NCBI GenBank assembly: GCA_017471965.1
Contig: JAFURF010000006.1
Location: 1 to 64,000 of the forward strand
Source: Bacteroidales bacterium
Lineage (GTDB): Bacteria; Bacteroidota; Bacteroidia; Bacteroidales; UBA932
Length of the DNA stretch: 64,000 nt
Reading direction: 5' to 3'
The position numbers and the translations under genes are program-made. Positions 50,007 to 57,910 of this stretch are shown one piece after another. The notes under the pieces were generated by a model. That model did not search any database, was not told where the DNA came from, and saw only the letters and a program-made list of their open reading frames with translations. The first letter of the stretch is position 1, and every line of letters begins with the position of its first letter.

Positions 50007-50654
50007 ATGCATAACAATCCAACCAAGGCAGTCGCCAGTTTCTTCTTCTACATGTGGAACGGCTGGTGCGAAGATGAGTGCAGAACGATATTCGGAAACA
50101 TGCACGAGCATTTCTGGTCAAAATGGACATCCCTTGCACGCAAGGACATCCGAGGAGCCGTAGAGAGATTCTACGCGGAACTGTCCGACAACAACAGGGA
50201 GAAACTCATCAGCAGGGCCACGACCCTGTATGACGGAAACGCAAAAAGAGAAATTCCGGAATCCACTCGTACTGAAAAGACAACAGAACTCAAGGACGAC
50301 ATCGCCCCATACTGGAGCGAGCAGCATAATGGTGTAGTCATCCCTTTGCTGAACAAGGTTCTTGACGCGAAGAATCTTTCAAAAAAACCTCAGAACTGGT
50401 TGAAAAACAAGGAACTGGCAGAGCAGGCCGGCAAAGAATGGATGACAAGAGAAGACTTTCATATCCTTTACTGGCAAAGAAACGAAATAAATGCAATCCT
50501 TGCCGAACACGAAGGAGACCTTCTCGAAGGTTGGTTTGCTTCTTCATCGGAGTGTAGTAACTACCACCATTGGATCGTCGATTTCGGCTCCGGCAATTGT
50601 TATAGCACGGGCAAGGGATACTCAGACGTGGCGCGTGGCCTGGTGGTATTATAA
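50007..50654 (+). CDS. Protein with a C-terminal DUF1566/Fib_succ_major-like segment
   Basis: 215 residues. The first 170 are helical with a lysine-rich centre. The end, GWFASSSECSNYHHWIVDFG then GNCYSTGKGYSDVARGLVVL, follows the W-SSSE-S-Y-W-V-FGSG-...-K-VR-V pattern of DUF1566/Fibrobacter-type domains found in Bacteroidetes surface and diversity-generating targets. There is no signal peptide and no reverse transcriptase in the window. Function unknown. Confidence 0.55.
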   Translation: MHNNPTKAVASFFFYMWNGWCEDECRTIFGNMHEHFWSKWTSLARKDIRGAVERFYAELSDNNREKLISRATTLYDGNAKREIPESTRTEKTTELKDDIAPYWSEQHNGVVIPLLNKVLDAKNLSKKPQNWLKNKELAEQAGKEWMTREDFHILYWQRNEINAILAEHEGDLLEGWFASSSECSNYHHWIVDFGSGNCYSTGKGYSDVARGLVVL

Positions 50655-50705
50655 TTACTCATTTCCGGCAGTGGCTTTTGTCCGCTGCCTCAATACATCT
50701 GAACC

Positions 50706-51827
50706 ATGATAAAGATTGACAGAAACACTCTCATAAAACGGATACAGCCTCTCCTGAGAGTCGCGACAATAAAAGGGCTGCCCGTCTATGAATGCGTCCT
50801 GATGGAGGCAAGAAAATACGAAGATACCATCAGGCTGTCCTGCACCAACGGTGACATAGCAGTCACCTGTACTATGTCTCTGCCTGAAAAGTCACCGGAA
50901 CACTTCCTCACCTGCGTCCCTGCACGGCTGCTGGCAGACATGTTCAAGCAACTGCCGGAAGGCGAAGTGACGCTCGAACACACGGAGCAGGGACTGGCCG
51001 TAATCTGGAATGCAGGCCGGTCGAGCCTGTATACGGTGGACTGGCTTGACTTCCCTTCATCACAGAAGATAGAAGAGAAGACGAAAGGAACCCTACGGAA
51101 CGAAACGCTTTCAGGGGCCTTAAAGAGCGTCATAGGATCGACGGCAGACGACAGTTACGGCAGACCGGCACTATCCTCCATCAACTTCGACTGTCTCGGA
51201 GGAATCCTGAACATAGTGGCCTCGGACTCGCACCAACTGATGTGCGTGACCATGAATGCGGAAGTCCCTGACGGTTCGTTCCTGCTGCCGGAGGCTGCCG
51301 CACAAGTGCTGAAAGGCATTCTGGCAGAAAGCCAGGAAGAAACAACCGAACTGTCCTGCGATGACGTTCACGTGCTGTTCAGGTCAGGAGAATACTCAAT
51401 GACCTCGAACCTCGTGAATGCAAAGTTCCCGAAATACAGGGGAATAATCCCGACTACTCCGGAAGGCATCCTGACGATAGACAAGGCGCTTCTGACTGGA
51501 ACAATAAAGCGGTCCCTTGTGTTTGCCAACAAGGAGCACAGCAACATCATAATGACCTTCTCGGAAGGGAAGGTGACATTCGAGGCGAAAGACCTCATGT
51601 ACGGGATGCAGTGTACCGATGTCATCGGCTGCGATTATTCCGGTCCGAAAATCTCGGTGAACATCAAGGGGCATACGTTGTTGGGCATCATCGCCAGCAT
51701 GCAGGGTGAAAGAGTGGAACTGGGAGTCACCGAAGGTATAAATCCTCTACGAATCAGACCGGCAGAACAGGAGTCCGAAAACGAATCACAGGTCGCTGTC
51801 CTGATGCCACTGATAATTAAAAAATGA
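50706..51827 (+). CDS. dnaN: DNA polymerase III beta subunit (sliding clamp)
   Basis: 373 residues with three clamp domains: an N-terminal IKIDRNTLIKRIQPLLRV, a central domain with ALSSINFDCLGGILNIVASDSHQLM, and the C-terminal GILTIDKALLTGTIKRSLVFANKEHS. Chromosomal DnaN normally ends in a short PMR(L) motif; here the end reads VAVLMPLIIKK, a close variant. The clamp tethers DNA polymerase to its template. Plasmid-borne clamps are rare. It lies in one unit with rnhA, and two SSBs and UvrD are elsewhere on the element. Confidence 0.9.
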   Translation: MIKIDRNTLIKRIQPLLRVATIKGLPVYECVLMEARKYEDTIRLSCTNGDIAVTCTMSLPEKSPEHFLTCVPARLLADMFKQLPEGEVTLEHTEQGLAVIWNAGRSSLYTVDWLDFPSSQKIEEKTKGTLRNETLSGALKSVIGSTADDSYGRPALSSINFDCLGGILNIVASDSHQLMCVTMNAEVPDGSFLLPEAAAQVLKGILAESQEETTELSCDDVHVLFRSGEYSMTSNLVNAKFPKYRGIIPTTPEGILTIDKALLTGTIKRSLVFANKEHSNIIMTFSEGKVTFEAKDLMYGMQCTDVIGCDYSGPKISVNIKGHTLLGIIASMQGERVELGVTEGINPLRIRPAEQESENESQVAVLMPLIIKK

Positions 51828-51834
51828 AGCAGAC

Positions 51835-52620
51835 ATGAAGAAAATCATACTTCCATCGCAAAAGGTAGGAATCACCGAAGCCGGTGATCCCGTCTTCAAC
51901 CTCGATATCTTCGACAACCTGTACAGGGCGAACATCATAATCACAAAGAACCTCACTGACTCCATGATCGAGAGGCTTGTCAAGAACAGCAGGTCGGTCA
52001 TCCTTCACATGACCTGCACCGGCCATGGAGGCACGATGCTCGAACCGAATGTCCCCGCTCCGGAGGTCACAAGGATGCAGATGCAGAAACTGCTTGACGC
52101 AGGCTTCCCAGCCTCTCATGTGGTGCTTAGGATAGACCCAATCCTTCCGACAGTCTCAGGAAGAAAGACGGCATACTATGTCGCAGCCCTGTTCGCAGGA
52201 CTCGGAATCACCCGTCTCAGGTACTCCATCCTCGACATGTATCCTCACGTGAAGGCCAGATTGTCAAAACAGGACATGCCTGTCCCTTATACCACCTTCC
52301 ATGCCTCCTACGCGGCAAGAAAGGCGACATGGGAAGGCATTGCGGCGGTGGGAGCGCGCTACGGCTACACGGTGGAAGCCTGCGGCGAGCCCGACCTCCC
52401 TCCGACTCCGTGCCTCTCGCAGAAGGACATAGACATCCTCGGACTTCGGGACAAGATATTCCTGGAATCGTCAGCCGGGCAGAGGAAGACCTGCGGGTGT
52501 CCCGCAAACAAATCCGAACTGATAAGGAAAGGAAGGCCACACCGCTGCGAACACAAATGCGTCTACTGCTTCTGGAAAGACAAGGAAGAGACGGAAGCGG
52601 CTCCAAGCAACGGGATGTAA
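51835..52620 (+). CDS. DUF1848-family Fe-S protein
   Basis: 261 residues. The end carries RKTCGCPANKSELIRKGRPH then CEHKCVYCFWKDKEE, the CGC...H.C.H.C.YCY pattern of DUF1848, a radical-SAM-related family. Earlier segments VILHMTCTGHGGTMLEP and LRIDPILPTVSGRK also suit the family. Probably a 4Fe-4S protein with an unknown substrate. Last gene of the unit that starts at leader element 7. Confidence 0.78.
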   Translation: MKKIILPSQKVGITEAGDPVFNLDIFDNLYRANIIITKNLTDSMIERLVKNSRSVILHMTCTGHGGTMLEPNVPAPEVTRMQMQKLLDAGFPASHVVLRIDPILPTVSGRKTAYYVAALFAGLGITRLRYSILDMYPHVKARLSKQDMPVPYTTFHASYAARKATWEGIAAVGARYGYTVEACGEPDLPPTPCLSQKDIDILGLRDKIFLESSAGQRKTCGCPANKSELIRKGRPHRCEHKCVYCFWKDKEETEAAPSNGM

Positions 52621-53197
52621 GAAAATCTCACACCTCAGACATACGTGCTCCGCAACTGAAGAATAGGCTTTCTCCCAAGAATCACCGGCCACAGTCACTT
52701 CCTTCCGAGCCGCCCGTCTCCATGCCCGCCTGCGACCTCCGTCGTCCGGAACCTGCGATGCCCTCGCGCTGTCTGTCCGTCACTACGGCGGAAGATACGG
52801 GTGCCACGGGGAACAGCCGTCGTCCTGCCGACATGCCGTCAAAGGCGAACGATAAAGTCAGAGAGCATATCTGCCCATAGAGGAGGAAGACACGCTCCAT
52901 CCGTCATGACCATGCATCCGCAGACGCCCCGGATGACGTGTAGATTCCTGTGAACATCCGGGGTCACTTCCATTTCACCGTGCTAAAGTAGTTCATGTCC
53001 GCTGCCCTGACAAGGATCATTCGCTGACGCTCTGCCGAAGCCGCCATGAAACAATGCTGAAGCCCTCCGGGTGCCTTTTTCATCCTCGCACGCTGCGGTA
53101 AAAAGACACATTCTTTCACTGCGGTCCTTGTCATGGCGCAGCCATTTCTCTGTCCTGCACTCAGAAATTTAAGTTTAACCCCTAAAATATTCACACA
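52621..53197. other. 577-base GC-rich intergenic region without a recognisable gene
   Basis: Frames here lack coding character. A CCCCGGATG/CATCCGGGG inverted repeat (about 52928-52963, 19-base loop) is the clearest structure. Two overlapping stretches, about 52660-52880 and 52980-53130, are GC-rich and could fold. Directly before the ssb start, TTTAAGTTTAAC (about 53169-53180) weakly resembles a -7 box. Confidence 0.4.
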
Positions 53198-53542
53198 ATG
53201 AAATCTACAAACAACATCATCCTCTCAGGTCGTCTCACAGCAGACGCACAGCCAATGGCAAACGAATCAGGAGTAAGATTCTCCATCGCTCACAACATGG
53301 GCAAGGACAAGCCGGCCCTCTTCGTAGAATTCACCTACTTCGCCAAGAACGGCAAGTTCACCAACAAGATCGACACCGACCTCCTCAAGAAGGGCACACC
53401 TGTACTTGTACACGCCTTCATGAGACCGGACAACTACACTAATGCCGAGGGCAAGACCATCAGCAAGGTCCAGTACATCGTGAAGAAGGTCGAGGCCATC
53501 ACGGCAGAAGAGGCCGAGCAGGCTGACGAGCAGGCAGAGTAA
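53198..53542 (+). CDS. ssb: Single-stranded DNA-binding protein, second copy
   Basis: 114 residues: NNIILSGRLTADAQPMANE, VRFSIAHNMG, VEFTYFAKNG, LLKKGTPVLVHAFMRPDNY and VQYIVKKVEAI follow the five-strand SSB OB-fold. The tail is acidic (EEAEQADEQAE), as in SSBs that recruit partners. More divergent than the copy at 31848. It is a single gene between the 52621-53197 gap and the alpha-CTD-like gene. Confidence 0.82.
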   Translation: MKSTNNIILSGRLTADAQPMANESGVRFSIAHNMGKDKPALFVEFTYFAKNGKFTNKIDTDLLKKGTPVLVHAFMRPDNYTNAEGKTISKVQYIVKKVEAITAEEAEQADEQAE

Positions 53543-53611
53543 GTCCTGTCTCCCACGATATCAGGGAGGAGAAATCCTCCCTTTCTTCATGAACGCACAG
53601 TAAACTACAAT

Positions 53612-54229
53612 ATGAAAGAAATCAAGATAAGAACAGGAATATCCGCCACTGACGCTCTACAGACGCTCGACGACGACTGCTACAAAGCGGCGGCAGAAAT
53701 GATGAAGGACTGCGGAATCGATACAATAGAGATCACAAACGAAAACCCTCTTTCCGTCTTCGTCTTCATCAATGACGAGAAACGGCTCGCTGCTAAGATT
53801 GCAGTAGACAAAATCATTCTTTCTGAAGATGGAGTCAAACTTTTCTGTGAAAGGGACGCTGACAATGACATACCGATACAAAGGTCAATGTGCATGCCCG
53901 GGACTGGCGTGCCAGTGTTGCAGACAGTCAAAAGATTCATCTATGCGCCTATCATAAAGTTACTTCAGACGGACATCGACAGTCTCAATATAATGAACAG
54001 GACAAAGACTGCTCTGAAGAACGCCGGGATAGACACGATGGCAGACCTCGCCATGTGTTCCTGGCGAATGATGAAAAGGATGCCGGGCATCAGTATGAAG
54101 ACTGCCAACAGTCTAGGCAAGATGCTCCGCAGTCATGGACTGGACTTCATGACAGACCTTTCAGAATATGGCTTCCGACCTAAGGATATCGCCTATCACA
54201 GGTACATGACGTCCGACCTGTCAGACTAG
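53612..54229 (+). CDS. Protein with a C-terminal RNA polymerase alpha-CTD-like domain
   Basis: 205 residues. The last 70 read IDSLNIMNRTKTALKNAGID then TMADLAMCSWRMMKRMPGIS and KTANSLGKMLRSHGLDF, the order and spacing of the alpha-CTD (V-EL-LS-R..N.L..AGI.T..DL....E.ELL...N.G.KS..EI...L...GL). The N-terminal 120 residues are unknown. The domain could contact DNA upstream of promoters, sigma factors or the host polymerase, or be a generic HhH DNA-binding unit. It precedes a strong inverted repeat and leader element 8. Confidence 0.6.
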   Translation: MKEIKIRTGISATDALQTLDDDCYKAAAEMMKDCGIDTIEITNENPLSVFVFINDEKRLAAKIAVDKIILSEDGVKLFCERDADNDIPIQRSMCMPGTGVPVLQTVKRFIYAPIIKLLQTDIDSLNIMNRTKTALKNAGIDTMADLAMCSWRMMKRMPGISMKTANSLGKMLRSHGLDFMTDLSEYGFRPKDIAYHRYMTSDLSD

Positions 54230-54268
54230 ACATTCCGGCATTTTTGCGAGAAAAAGAATAAAAAAACA

Positions 54269-54347
54269 AATCAGTCCGGCATCAGCACATGTTTTTAATG
54301 TATATTTCATAGTTTTGGTTCTGGTTGATGCCGATGCCGGACTGATT
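54269..54347 (+). terminator. Long inverted repeat after the alpha-CTD-like gene
   Basis: AATCAGTCCGGCATC near 54268-54283 pairs with GATGCCGGACTGATT near 54332-54347 across about 50 bases, which include the T-rich GTTTTTAATG. The right arm duplicates GATGCC. It may end the upstream unit; the loop is long for an ordinary terminator. Confidence 0.5.
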
Positions 54348-54376
54348 CTATTCCAAAACTCGCAATAATATCCTCT

Positions 54377-54509
54377 AACTAAACTCAGCCCCTTTCCAAG
54401 ATTCGTTGCCCTCACCCTACGGGCCTTGACGGTCTTGGAAAGGGGCTTTAAGTTTAGTTTGTTATCTGGAAACGGCAGACTGATGAGGTCTGCCTAACAA
54501 GAAAAGATT
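54377..54509 (+). promoter_or_regulatory. UNCG double-hairpin leader element, copy 8 of 10
   Basis: Outer AACTAAACT/AGTTTAGTT and inner GCCCCTTTCCAAGA stems, conserved CTCACCCTACGGG, then a variant second hairpin GGCAGAC/GTCTGCC (54474-54494) and ATG at 54510. The CCTTTCCAAGA arm is shared with copy 3, the GGCCTTGACGGTCTTG part with copy 10. Confidence 0.8.
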
Positions 54510-54896
54510 ATGAAAAATGAAAACAACCTGACCGGCAGGGAAGAGGCTGCCGTAAGAAGACATTACGGAGACTCACTCCTTCTGGTCGAATCATGGAACG
54601 AGACTGACGAAGTCACAGGAGAAAGATGCAGATGTCTAGGCATCCTGTTCTCGAACGAAAAGAAGACCGACAAATACGCTTTACCCAAGCCGTACATCAC
54701 GCATACTCAGAAATACGCACAAATCGGTGAGCAGTCCGAATTTCGGTCCACCGATGCGAACGGAGACATGGTGTGCCGTGAACTCATCACCGGCTCGGTG
54801 GGGCAACTACTTCCCGACCATATGAAGGAAATCCTTCAGGAATTTTCTCCGAAACCAGAAATCATCATATTAACGCAAAGAATATGCTGTCAATAG
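54510..54896 (+). CDS. Hypothetical protein
   Basis: 128 residues, MKNENNLTGREEAAVRRHYG, with a cysteine pair near the centre. Overlaps the methyltransferase-like gene by 13 bases, so the two are translationally coupled. No family recognised. Confidence 0.6.
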   Translation: MKNENNLTGREEAAVRRHYGDSLLLVESWNETDEVTGERCRCLGILFSNEKKTDKYALPKPYITHTQKYAQIGEQSEFRSTDANGDMVCRELITGSVGQLLPDHMKEILQEFSPKPEIIILTQRICCQ

Positions 54897-55777
54897 TATC
54901 ATATCCCGACCGCGGGGAATACGGAAAGAACTCCTATCGCGGCAACTGCTCAGGCAGACTCATCGAGGACATCATCGAACAATACAGGCTGAAAGGCCTT
55001 TCCGACTTCATGGTGGGCTCAGGCACAACAGAAGACGTAGTGAAGAAACTCGGTCTCAGAGGCACCTTCGCTGACCTAAACAGAGGATACGACATGCTAA
55101 ACATGGACGTACCCGAAAGAGCGGAGAACATCTTCTGGCATCCTCCGTATCACGATATGATAGTGTACAGCGGAGAACAGTACTCCGACAAGGCCGTCAT
55201 CGACAGATACGGATTCGACCCGAAGGCCGTAGATCTCTCCAGGTGCGCGAACTGGGATGAGTTCGTCGCAAAGATGAACCACTGCATGATGAAGCAGTTC
55301 TCCGCACTCGAGAAGGGAGGCCGCATGTTCACCCTCGTCGGGGACATGAAACGAAAAGGCGTCCTGTACTCGATGCTGTGCGACATCATCAAGCCAGGCA
55401 CACTGGAACAGATCATCATCAAGACGCAGCACAACTGCGTGTCCGACAGGAAGACCTACTCGAACAGAAACTTCGTGCCTATTGTCCACGAATATCTCCT
55501 CGTGACCAAGAAGGACGACGCCCTCATCATCCCCGTCAGCGTCAGCATCAGGCAGAAGGCGGACATCAGGAACCTCCAGTCTCCTTCGTGGAGAGATACG
55601 CTCATCGCGGTACTCAAGGAAAACGGAGAGATGTCCCTGGCCGAACTCTATGATGCAATAAAGGACTCCCGCAAAGCGTCCGTCAACCCTAACTGGCAGG
55701 CAAAGATCCGTCAGACCGTGCAGGACGGAAGATACTTCAAAAGAACATCAAGAGGAGTATATCAAACGGCATCATGA
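54884..55777 (+). CDS. DNA amino-methyltransferase-like protein with C-terminal winged helix
   Basis: 297 residues. FMVGSGTTEDVVKKLGLRGTFADL near residues 46-70 is a class beta-type motif I (GSGTT), and IFWHPPYHDMIVYSG is motif IV with His in place of the usual Asp/Asn of DPPY. The last 60 residues (WRDTLIAVLKENGEMSLAEL..YDAIKD) are a HARE-HTH/winged-helix-like DNA-binding part. It may be a functional variant methyltransferase or an inactive DNA-binding derivative. Orphan, with no restriction partner. Confidence 0.75.
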   Translation: MLSIVSYPDRGEYGKNSYRGNCSGRLIEDIIEQYRLKGLSDFMVGSGTTEDVVKKLGLRGTFADLNRGYDMLNMDVPERAENIFWHPPYHDMIVYSGEQYSDKAVIDRYGFDPKAVDLSRCANWDEFVAKMNHCMMKQFSALEKGGRMFTLVGDMKRKGVLYSMLCDIIKPGTLEQIIIKTQHNCVSDRKTYSNRNFVPIVHEYLLVTKKDDALIIPVSVSIRQKADIRNLQSPSWRDTLIAVLKENGEMSLAELYDAIKDSRKASVNPNWQAKIRQTVQDGRYFKRTSRGVYQTAS

Positions 55778-55780
55778 TTC

Positions 55781-55812
55781 TTTTGTAAAATCAAAAATAA
55801 TATATAGATTTG
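55781..55812 (+). promoter_or_regulatory. Consensus promoter of the 55.8-kb structured transcript
   Basis: TTTTG (55781-55785), 19 bases, TAGATTTG (55805-55812), a full TTG-N19-TAnnTTTG match. Confidence 0.82.
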
Positions 55813-55819
55813 CAACATC

Positions 55820-56000
55820 TAATAAAGGAAAGCCGAAAAGGCGATTGTATAGAATAAGTCAAGGTATTCAGATCCCTACTGAATACCTTTTCTTTTTTAA
55901 AAGCACCCGAAAAAAATAAACCGAGGGACGTACGCTAACAAGAGTCACAGTTTGTTTTACATCTATACAATCAAGGCTTTATTGCCAGAATTCCTTTATT
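55820..56000 (+). ncRNA. Structured leader RNA or independent small RNA
   Basis: The transcript would start just after the promoter. AAAGCC (55831-55836) pairs with GGCTTT (55975-55980) and GATTGTATAG (55842-55851) with CTATACAATC (55962-55971), a long-distance two-part stem. Inside it AAGGTATTCAG/CTGAATACCTT is followed by TTCTTTTTT (about 55861-55899), a good terminator. So either a short 75-nt RNA ends there, or transcription runs on into the 56-residue gene at 56001 and the long stem forms, which resembles an attenuator or riboswitch. It matches no class I recognise. Confidence 0.6.
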
Positions 56001-56171
56001 ATGAAAACAAAACTGTCACTCAAGGTGAGGCTTCGAGTCGAAGTTGATACTATGAACAAAGCCGAATCAAAGATACGAAAGTGTCTTATAGTCGGCAAGG
56101 TTGTGAAAGTTCTGTTTCGTTTGGCAGAAACAATAGGGAGACTCTGCCACGTCATAGGACTTAACCGTTAA
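56001..56171 (+). CDS. Small basic protein downstream of the structured leader
   Basis: 56 residues, MKTKLSLKVRLRVEVDTMNK then a hydrophobic/basic helix (LIVGKVVKVLFRLAETIGR). Strongly basic. Its stop lies in a 14-bp perfect palindrome AACCGTTAACGGTT (56163-56176), and a terminator follows. The protein resembles nothing I know; its regulated position suggests a specific role. Confidence 0.6.
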   Translation: MKTKLSLKVRLRVEVDTMNKAESKIRKCLIVGKVVKVLFRLAETIGRLCHVIGLNR

Positions 56172-56201
56172 CGGTTGTCTGCTTCCTCCCTCGGTATCCA
56201 T

Positions 56202-56236
56202 GCAGAGATGGTGCTTTGGCATCGTCTCTGCTTTTT
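56202..56236 (+). terminator. Terminator after the 56-residue gene
   Basis: GCAGAGA/TCTCTGC with a TGC/GCA inner pair, followed by TTTTT. Confidence 0.82.
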
Positions 56237-56250
56237 CATTTATCATCGTC

Positions 56251-56778
56251 ATGAAAAACCAATATAGTAACGGTAAGACAGAAACAAAAGCCCTGATATA
56301 TCATAACGTCAGCGTCCACCACGTGAAAGTCATCGCAGAACTCAATCCTGGAACGGGAATCCATATCAGCGGGCTTCAGGAACAGCAGGCCAAGGAACTG
56401 ATTCTGAAAGTATGTGCTGCACTTCAGTCCATCGGCAGCGACATGCCACGCAGAAAGGTGACGGTCACGATTGGCGGAGCCTGGACAGACGGGATGGACT
56501 CAGACCAACTCGTCCTGCCCGTTGCCATCGCAATATACGCCCGTCACAAGGAAGTGATGCTGGACCATGATGCATACTTTCTTACAGGTGACCTCACTCT
56601 GAACGGCTCGCTGAAAGTAGTGCCTCATTCGACGGAACTGACAGACATGGCCCAAAGGTACACCAAAAAGATATTCCTTCCGAAACAGCAGTATCTTCAG
56701 CATCTTTCAAGACATCAGGCCAACGCAATCCCGGTAGACGGCCTCAAGGATATAATCGATTACATGGACAAGTTCTGA
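56251..56778 (+). CDS. ChlI/ComM N-terminal (S5-like) domain protein
   Basis: 175 residues from ATG 56251. VHHVKVIAELNPGTGIHISGL, RRKVTVTIGGAW, VLPVAIAIYARHKEV and GDLTLNGSLKVVPHS follow the ChlI-type domain (VHISGLP...R..VNLAPA...G...DLP.A..LL...G......L.ELSLDG.L..V). In ComM and the Mg-chelatase ChlI-like family this Lon/S5-fold domain precedes an AAA+ ATPase, but the ATPase part is absent here. A stand-alone S5-type domain; function unknown. CobS- and CobT-like genes lie 3 kb downstream. Confidence 0.72.
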   Translation: MKNQYSNGKTETKALIYHNVSVHHVKVIAELNPGTGIHISGLQEQQAKELILKVCAALQSIGSDMPRRKVTVTIGGAWTDGMDSDQLVLPVAIAIYARHKEVMLDHDAYFLTGDLTLNGSLKVVPHSTELTDMAQRYTKKIFLPKQQYLQHLSRHQANAIPVDGLKDIIDYMDKF

Positions 56779-56801
56779 TTCCTCAAAAAGCAATCCTTCA
56801 A

Positions 56802-56950
56802 AAAACAATCTCCTGCCAAAGCAAGTTTCGCACATTTGACGCTGTGCTCACCCTACTGGCTACGACTTGCACAAGGCAGGGGATTGTTTTATTTCTCGGT
56901 CAAACACCGACCCCAATGGCCGGTTCTCATAACAAATAATAAAAAAATAT
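56802..56950 (+). promoter_or_regulatory. UNCG double-hairpin leader element, copy 9 of 10
   Basis: Outer AAAACAATC/GATTGTTTT stem, inner CCTGCC and GCAAGT/ACTTGC stems, and a diverged tip CTCACCCTACTGG, where the last G of UNCG is U, so the loop should be weaker. Second hairpin TCGGT/ACCGA (56896-56910). ATG at 56951. Confidence 0.75.
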
Positions 56951-57049
56951 ATGAGCAACACTGATTATTTCATGGGACTTGAGGATACTCAAGACCATGA
57001 GTTTGACTGGGAAAAAGATTCAATGTACGATAATTACGGACTAGAATAA
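56951..57049 (+). CDS. Very small acidic protein
   Basis: 32 residues (MSNTDYFMGLEDTQDHEFDW..), directly after leader element 9 and immediately followed by the next ATG (57050) with no gap. Its position at the first-gene slot supports it. Confidence 0.5.
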   Translation: MSNTDYFMGLEDTQDHEFDWEKDSMYDNYGLE

Positions 57050-57304
57050 ATGAAAAAACTCATCGACATCATCCTGAGGCTCGGAGAGTCTGCAGGACCA
57101 CAGCAGAAGACGACGCTCAACCTCCCGACAGACGAGGTCATGTCAAGAATCTTCAACACGCCTTTCCAGGCGGAAGACTCCATTTCGGTCGAGACAGACG
57201 GATATACGATCGCAGTCAACCTCATCGGCAACGGCTTCTCGATGCAGGAAGACCTGGACGCCGGAATCGCGGCATCACTCGCCAGACAATTATCAGTAAA
57301 TTAA
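57050..57304 (+). CDS. Small hypothetical protein
   Basis: 84 residues, MKKLIDIILRLGESAGPQQK, short helices then strands. No family recognised. Confidence 0.58.
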   Translation: MKKLIDIILRLGESAGPQQKTTLNLPTDEVMSRIFNTPFQAEDSISVETDGYTIAVNLIGNGFSMQEDLDAGIAASLARQLSVN

Positions 57305-57329
57305 CACTAACATCTAAAGACAATACATC

Positions 57330-57578
57330 ATGAAGACATTCAAAACAATAATTTTCATCCTATCGGTGATTCTGTATATCATATCCTTCAGAACCCTCAA
57401 GACCAGAATACTGAGACAGAGGGACGCCCAGATCATCAAGGAACGCTGGGAAGGGAAGCGTCAAAAGGAAATCCAGAAACTTCTGGATGCAGAGCATGCA
57501 AGAGGCTACGGCAAGATGGTCGTAGACGGAAGAATGAAGGAATACGAACCGTATACTTCCATGTCAATAAGAAAGTGA
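57330..57578 (+). CDS. Small membrane-anchored protein
   Basis: 82 residues: one N-terminal membrane segment (IIFILSVILYIISF) and a basic helical tail facing the cytoplasm. No family recognised. Confidence 0.62.
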   Translation: MKTFKTIIFILSVILYIISFRTLKTRILRQRDAQIIKERWEGKRQKEIQKLLDAEHARGYGKMVVDGRMKEYEPYTSMSIRK

Positions 57579-57582
57579 TGCC

Positions 57583-57909
57583 ATGGACAAGATAAGGAAG
57601 TTCGTATCCTGGGATGTTCAACCGCTTGATAATCTCAGGGAATGTACCGTATACAAGGTGTACGAAAAAGTCGCAAAGGGCGAGAAACTCACCCGTGACG
57701 AAAAGAACTACATCACCTCAAAGGTAAACACAAATTGCCACTTCCGAGACGGCATCGCGCTCCTTGGGTGGCGTTTCCCGTTCTCCAAGGTGCTGCATAC
57801 GTTCATCGTAAAGCAATACGGGACATGGCAGGAATACCAGGCCGTGGACAAGACCTCGTTAAGAGCGCATATCTACGGCAGAATAGAAAAGATAGTAAAA
57901 CTGAGTTAA
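57583..57909 (+). CDS. Small hypothetical protein
   Basis: 108 residues starting MDKIRKFVSWDVQPLDNLRE, with GEKLTRDEKNYITSKVNT; basic, mixed alpha/beta. No family recognised; one base before the next gene. Confidence 0.6.
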   Translation: MDKIRKFVSWDVQPLDNLRECTVYKVYEKVAKGEKLTRDEKNYITSKVNTNCHFRDGIALLGWRFPFSKVLHTFIVKQYGTWQEYQAVDKTSLRAHIYGRIEKIVKLS

Positions 57910-57910
57910 A

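Noticed and set aside
52329..52880. 183-codon frame overlapping the DUF1848 gene and the intergenic region
   Set aside because: Most of it is a shadow of the DUF1848 gene in another frame and the remainder is low-quality, Ser/Arg/Pro-rich sequence.
52964..53194. 76-codon minus-strand frame before ssb
   Set aside because: No start signal, no family likeness, and it would cover the ssb leader on the opposite strand.
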